Below, piece by piece: positions 63,540 through 64,000 of a DNA stretch of 64,000 bases. The notes under the pieces were generated by a model, which had not been told where the DNA came from, did not search any database, and saw only the letters and a program-made list of their open reading frames with translations. Numbering within the stretch: position 1 is the stretch's first letter; every line of letters begins with the position of its first letter. Source of the stretch: Monoplex corrugatus (lineage: Eukaryota > Mollusca > Gastropoda > Littorinimorpha > Ranellidae); assembly GCA_030674185.1 (NCBI GenBank), contig JAPXFY010000026.1, forward strand, positions 33,283,667 to 33,347,666, in the 5' to 3' direction. The translations under genes were made by a program, and so were the position numbers.

Positions 63540-64000
63540 GTCAGGGCATGAGTTACTAGAAGGGAGCTGGAGACAGAGCTATACTAACCCAGGGAGTTAG
63601 CTCTAATTATTTTCCAGAGTTTACTTGGAACAGTTTTCTGCAAACAGGTTTTGCCTCAAAGCAGTGAAGGTTTGGATATCTTCTTCTACATGAGCCATCA
63701 GCCAGAGTGGACTTCTGGGGATAGGAGTATCCAACTTCTTGAACAAGGCAAAGACTTGTCACTGCTCAAGCCAGTAAATGCAGATAAGAAACACACTGGA
63801 GAAAAAGAAAGAAATCGTGAGCTGTTAGACAGAGGTGTCGGCAACATAATACATCAAGAAAAAGAGACCATTATTCATAAGTGAAAAACCATACATATAT
63901 GTCAACAGAGGAGTGATCAACAGAAGTAAAACAAGACAAGAAGCTGTAGGTAGAGTGGACTGGACAGGGCCAAAGGGTGACTTGTGGAAACTTAATGTCC
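63540..64000. other. Outer visible end of the right arm
   Basis: Reverse complement of 19499-19960. It is non-coding in both arms (a 77-codon frame at 63651 has no domain). The duplication continues beyond the window. Confidence 0.8.

Larger units (their letters stand above)
46130..64000 (-). repeat. Right arm of the inverted duplication
   Basis: Reverse-complement counterpart of 19499-37110. Colinear blocks are 46130-46760, 52370-60625 (with gene 3) and 60900-64000, the last running off the window end. Sequence at 46760-52370 is mostly nested LINEs and is private to this arm. So are the 53008-55122 LINE-A and the 61771-61921 RTE. Confidence 0.88.

Overview
This is an intron-poor, repeat-saturated animal nuclear sequence. 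The real gene content is a family of very large, multi-domain leucine-rich-repeat G-protein-coupled receptors: LDL-receptor class A modules, a C-type-lectin-like domain, LRRs and a rhodopsin-type 7TM core. This is the layout known from the snail receptor GRL101, with extra N-terminal modules. Together with the L2/CR1-like and RTE-like LINEs, mariner elements and abundant CA/GT microsatellites, it points to a lophotrochozoan, most likely a gastropod mollusc. The species cannot be named from the sequence alone. No rRNA, true tRNA, operon or CRISPR array is visible.

Layout. 0-16.3 kb is a gene desert of satellites: a TTC tract, a 36-bp E-box minisatellite, a 26-bp satellite split by a LINE fragment, GT and GAT/GAC tracts, and a 30-bp minisatellite split by an intact mariner-type transposon at 10478-11835. 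SINE and LINE debris follows. 16.3-19.4 kb holds receptor gene 1 (+), intact apart from one frameshift and a missing 5' exon. 19.5-37.1 kb and 46.1-64.0 kb are the two arms of a large imperfect inverted duplication. The left arm carries receptor gene 2 (31.0-35.1 kb, +, at least six frameshifts). The right arm carries its mirror copy, receptor gene 3 (59.7-55.05 kb, -). Gene 3 keeps a 1077-codon open frame but has an internal 441-bp in-frame tandem duplication and a LINE inserted at its stop codon. The spacer at 37.1-46.1 kb holds a tRNA-derived SINE, a long CA tract, RTE debris, a TTAA-flanked MITE and a decayed DD34D mariner.

History. Insertions present in one arm and absent from the other order the events. 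The receptor was duplicated in inverted orientation. Afterwards an RTE 3' end (61.77 kb) and a LINE-A copy (53.0-55.1 kb) entered the right arm, and RTE/LINE material accumulated at 22.3-30.2 kb in the left arm. Gene 2 decayed by single-base indels, while gene 3 gained a second TM1-TM2 block. The left arm begins just after gene 1 and the right arm runs off the window end at the matching point, so an inverted copy of gene 1 may lie just beyond position 64000.

Most long open frames elsewhere are artefacts of tandem repeats with periods divisible by three, or are remnants of mobile elements. All coordinates of repeat edges were judged by eye and may be off by some tens of bases.
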